Made by a program: the position numbers and the translations under genes. A stretch of DNA of 64,000 bases. Source: Flavobacterium circumlabens. GTDB taxonomy: Bacteria > Bacteroidota > Bacteroidia > Flavobacteriales > Flavobacteriaceae. Below, piece by piece: positions 62,413-64,000 of this stretch (position 1 is the stretch's first letter; each line of letters opens with the position of its first letter). The stretch lies in contig NZ_SLWA01000003.1 of NCBI RefSeq assembly GCF_004345565.1, positions 248,001 through 312,000 of the forward strand, written 5' to 3'. The notes below the pieces were generated by a model that was given only the letters and a program-made list of their open reading frames with translations, was not told the origin of the DNA and did not search any database.

Positions 62413-63207
62413 ATGAAAGACCTGAAAACACCAAAATTAACAGTCGTAGGCGCAGGTCCCGGAGATGTTGAACTGATTACGCTTAAAGCAATAAAAGCTT
62501 TGAAAAATGCCGACGTGGTGTTATATGATGCTCTGGTTAACGAAGAATTATTGCAATATGCAGAACAGGCAGAGATTATTTTTGTTGGAAAACGTTTGGG
62601 CTGTCACGCCTATACGCAGGATCAGATTAATGATTTGATTGTTTCAATGGCGAATCGTCACGGCCATGTAGTACGTTTAAAAGGAGGAGATCCGTTTATT
62701 TTCGGGAGAGGAAGTGAAGAAATTGAATATGGAGAAAAATTTGGACTGGAAACAGCTGTTGTTCCCGGAATTTCATCTGCTCTGGGTGTTCCCGCTTCGG
62801 TTGGAATTAGTTTGACACAACGTCAAATAGCCGAAAGTTTTTGGGTCATTACAGGTACTACTTCCAATCATGAATTGTCTAAAGATGTTCATTTAGCTTC
62901 AAAATCAGCCGCTACGGTGGTTATTTTGATGGGCATGCACAAATTAGATCAGATCATTTCGATTTATAAAGAAAACCGGACAGATGATTTGCCAATTGCC
63001 ATTATTCAAAACGGAACAAAAAATTCCGAGCAAAAAGTAGTAGGAACCATGAGTTCAATTGCTAAATTGGTATCCGAAAATAATCTTTCATCTCCGGCCA
63101 TTATTGTGATCGGGGAAGTGGTAAAGAATAACTCAAAACTGACTTCCTATTTTCAGGAACATTTTGAAGATGAATTTATTTTTCAGAATTTAAATTTAGA
63201 AGAATGA
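62413..63207 (+). CDS. cobA: Uroporphyrinogen-III C-methyltransferase
   Basis: A 264-residue SAM-dependent enzyme that makes precorrin-2, the first step to siroheme. It carries 'VVGAGPGDVELITLKAIKAL', 'DVVLYDALVNEELL', VRLKGGDPFIFGRGSEE, VVPGISSALGVPAS and the terminal 'SPAIIVIGEVV'. It lacks the CysG dehydrogenase-chelatase domain, so another enzyme must finish siroheme. It overlaps moaD by ATGA. Siroheme serves nitrite or sulfite reductase. Confidence 0.95.
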   Translation: MKDLKTPKLTVVGAGPGDVELITLKAIKALKNADVVLYDALVNEELLQYAEQAEIIFVGKRLGCHAYTQDQINDLIVSMANRHGHVVRLKGGDPFIFGRGSEEIEYGEKFGLETAVVPGISSALGVPASVGISLTQRQIAESFWVITGTTSNHELSKDVHLASKSAATVVILMGMHKLDQIISIYKENRTDDLPIAIIQNGTKNSEQKVVGTMSSIAKLVSENNLSSPAIIVIGEVVKNNSKLTSYFQEHFEDEFIFQNLNLEE

Positions 63208-63440
63208 TCGAGATTAAATATTTTGGAGCTGTTGCTGAAAAGACCCAACGTACTTTCGAAAACGTAGCTTCTTCGGATATCTCACTGCAGGATTTATTGC
63301 AGGATTTAAAGGAAAAGTACCAATTGGATTCCATGGTTTTCAGCGTTGCGGTCAACCAGAAAATAATTCCAAAAGAAACTGATTACAAATTGCAGGCAAG
63401 CGATATTGTGGCTTTATTGCCGCCGTTTGCCGGAGGTTAA
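63204..63440 (+). CDS. moaD: Molybdopterin synthase sulfur carrier subunit MoaD
   Basis: A 78-residue ubiquitin-like protein ending in PPFAGG; the terminal Gly-Gly is adenylylated and thiocarboxylated for sulfur transfer to precursor Z. The start ATG overlaps the cobA stop (ATGA at 63204-63207), so translation is coupled. The next gene encodes its activating enzyme. Confidence 0.93.
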   Translation: MIEIKYFGAVAEKTQRTFENVASSDISLQDLLQDLKEKYQLDSMVFSVAVNQKIIPKETDYKLQASDIVALLPPFAGG

Positions 63441-63451
63441 AAGTAAGAATA

Positions 63452-64000
63452 TGAATGCATCAATGCGGTATAACAGACAAGTTATTCTCCCGGAAATTGG
63501 AGAAAACGGACAGGAGAAACTAGCCAAAGCGAAAGTTTTAGTGATTGGTGCCGGCGGTCTGGGAGCTGCTGTTCTTCCGTATCTCGCTGCAGCGGGAGTG
63601 GGCGAAATTGGAATTTCAGATCATGATGTTATCGAAATTTCAAACCTGCAAAGACAGGTCATTTATAAAACAACTGCCGTCGGAAAATATAAAGCCGATG
63701 AAGCTAAAGTAAGTCTGACAGAATTAAATCCGTTAATAAAAGTCAATTCGATAGCAGAAAAATTAACCGGAAACAATGCCATTGCGTTATTTGAAAATTA
63801 TGATATTATCGTCGATGCCACAGATAATCTGGCAGTAAAATACCTGATAAATGATGCATGTTCCCTTACAAATAAACCAATGGTCTACGGCTCCGTTTTT
63901 AGATTTGAAGGACAAGTTTCTGTTTTCAATTACCAAAACGGACCCACTTACAGCTGCCTGTTTCCGGATGAAAACAGCCTGACGGCAAATTGTAATGATG
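63452..64000 (+). CDS. MoeB/HesA/ThiF-family sulfur-carrier adenylyltransferase, N-terminal part
   Basis: The frame is open to the window end (about 183 codons). It starts MNASMRYNRQVILPEIGENG, has the ATP-binding loop VLVIGAGGLGAAVLPYLA, 'SDHDVIEISNLQRQVIYKT' and IIVDATDNLAVKYLINDAC, the signature of E1-like enzymes that adenylylate MoaD or ThiS. It lies 11 bp after moaD, so MoaD activation is the likely role. A C-terminal rhodanese domain, common in this group, may follow outside the window. Confidence 0.93.

Overview
The window is a low-GC, densely coded chromosomal segment of a member of the Flavobacteriaceae, most likely the genus Flavobacterium. The signs are two SusC/SusD pairs, promoters of the TTTG-N19-TAnnTTTG type, few Shine-Dalgarno sites, a Rho factor with a long Asn/Gln-rich linker beside a DUF4293 gene, DUF3667 and DUF1801 proteins, and many inverted or tandem intergenic repeats. 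I see no tRNA, rRNA, insertion sequence, phage gene or CRISPR array. All calls were made by reading the sequence and translations; no database search was run.

Region 1 (1-18.8 kb) holds mostly single housekeeping or accessory genes on the minus strand: a VOC protein tail, a 2H phosphoesterase, a DUF1801 remnant, two SRPBCC proteins, a LOG-family protein, an acetyltransferase, a lactonase, a metallo-beta-lactamase-fold enzyme, a serine hydrolase with an altered SxxK motif, AraC and NmrA-like proteins, a SUFU protein, an arginase-fold protein, a SymE-like protein, a flotillin-like SPFH protein, a TPM protein and dihydrolipoyl dehydrogenase. Region 2 (19-29 kb) is a nutrient-uptake locus: a LytS-type sensor kinase, a zinc metalloprotease, SusC, SusD and a LytTR response regulator, all on the minus strand. 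Region 3 (29-42 kb) has an ABC exporter, truA, a phosphoesterase, a NarL-type two-component pair, DUF4293, rho, an M28 peptidase, DUF3667, a dienelactone hydrolase, and Lrp divergent from rocD. The rho/M28 intergenic region is a threefold tandem duplication that carries the 3' ends of both genes.

Region 4 (42-59 kb) is the most interesting part: a minus-strand sulfur-scavenging locus. In transcript order it holds a Cys-rich leader peptide (MKKMQSCCCK) with a hairpin, SusC, SusD, two intact arylsulfatases, a 39-residue membrane peptide, a sterol-desaturase-family protein, a rhodanese-thioredoxin protein, a YeiH-family transporter, a broken third arylsulfatase, a family 2A (SrpI-like) encapsulin shell protein and, overlapping it by 17 bp, a SufS-like cysteine desulfurase with a disordered N-terminal extension of about 240 residues, the typical cargo of this encapsulin class. 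The suggested logic is that low cysteine turns on uptake of sulfate esters, sulfatases release sulfate, and the encapsulin-desulfurase compartment handles or stores sulfane or elemental sulfur.

Region 5 (59.6-64 kb), divergent on the plus strand, holds moeA, a TauE/SafE transporter, mobA, cobA (siroheme branch), moaD and the start of a MoeB/HesA-like gene. It supplies molybdenum cofactor and siroheme for nitrate/nitrite or sulfite reduction encoded outside the window.
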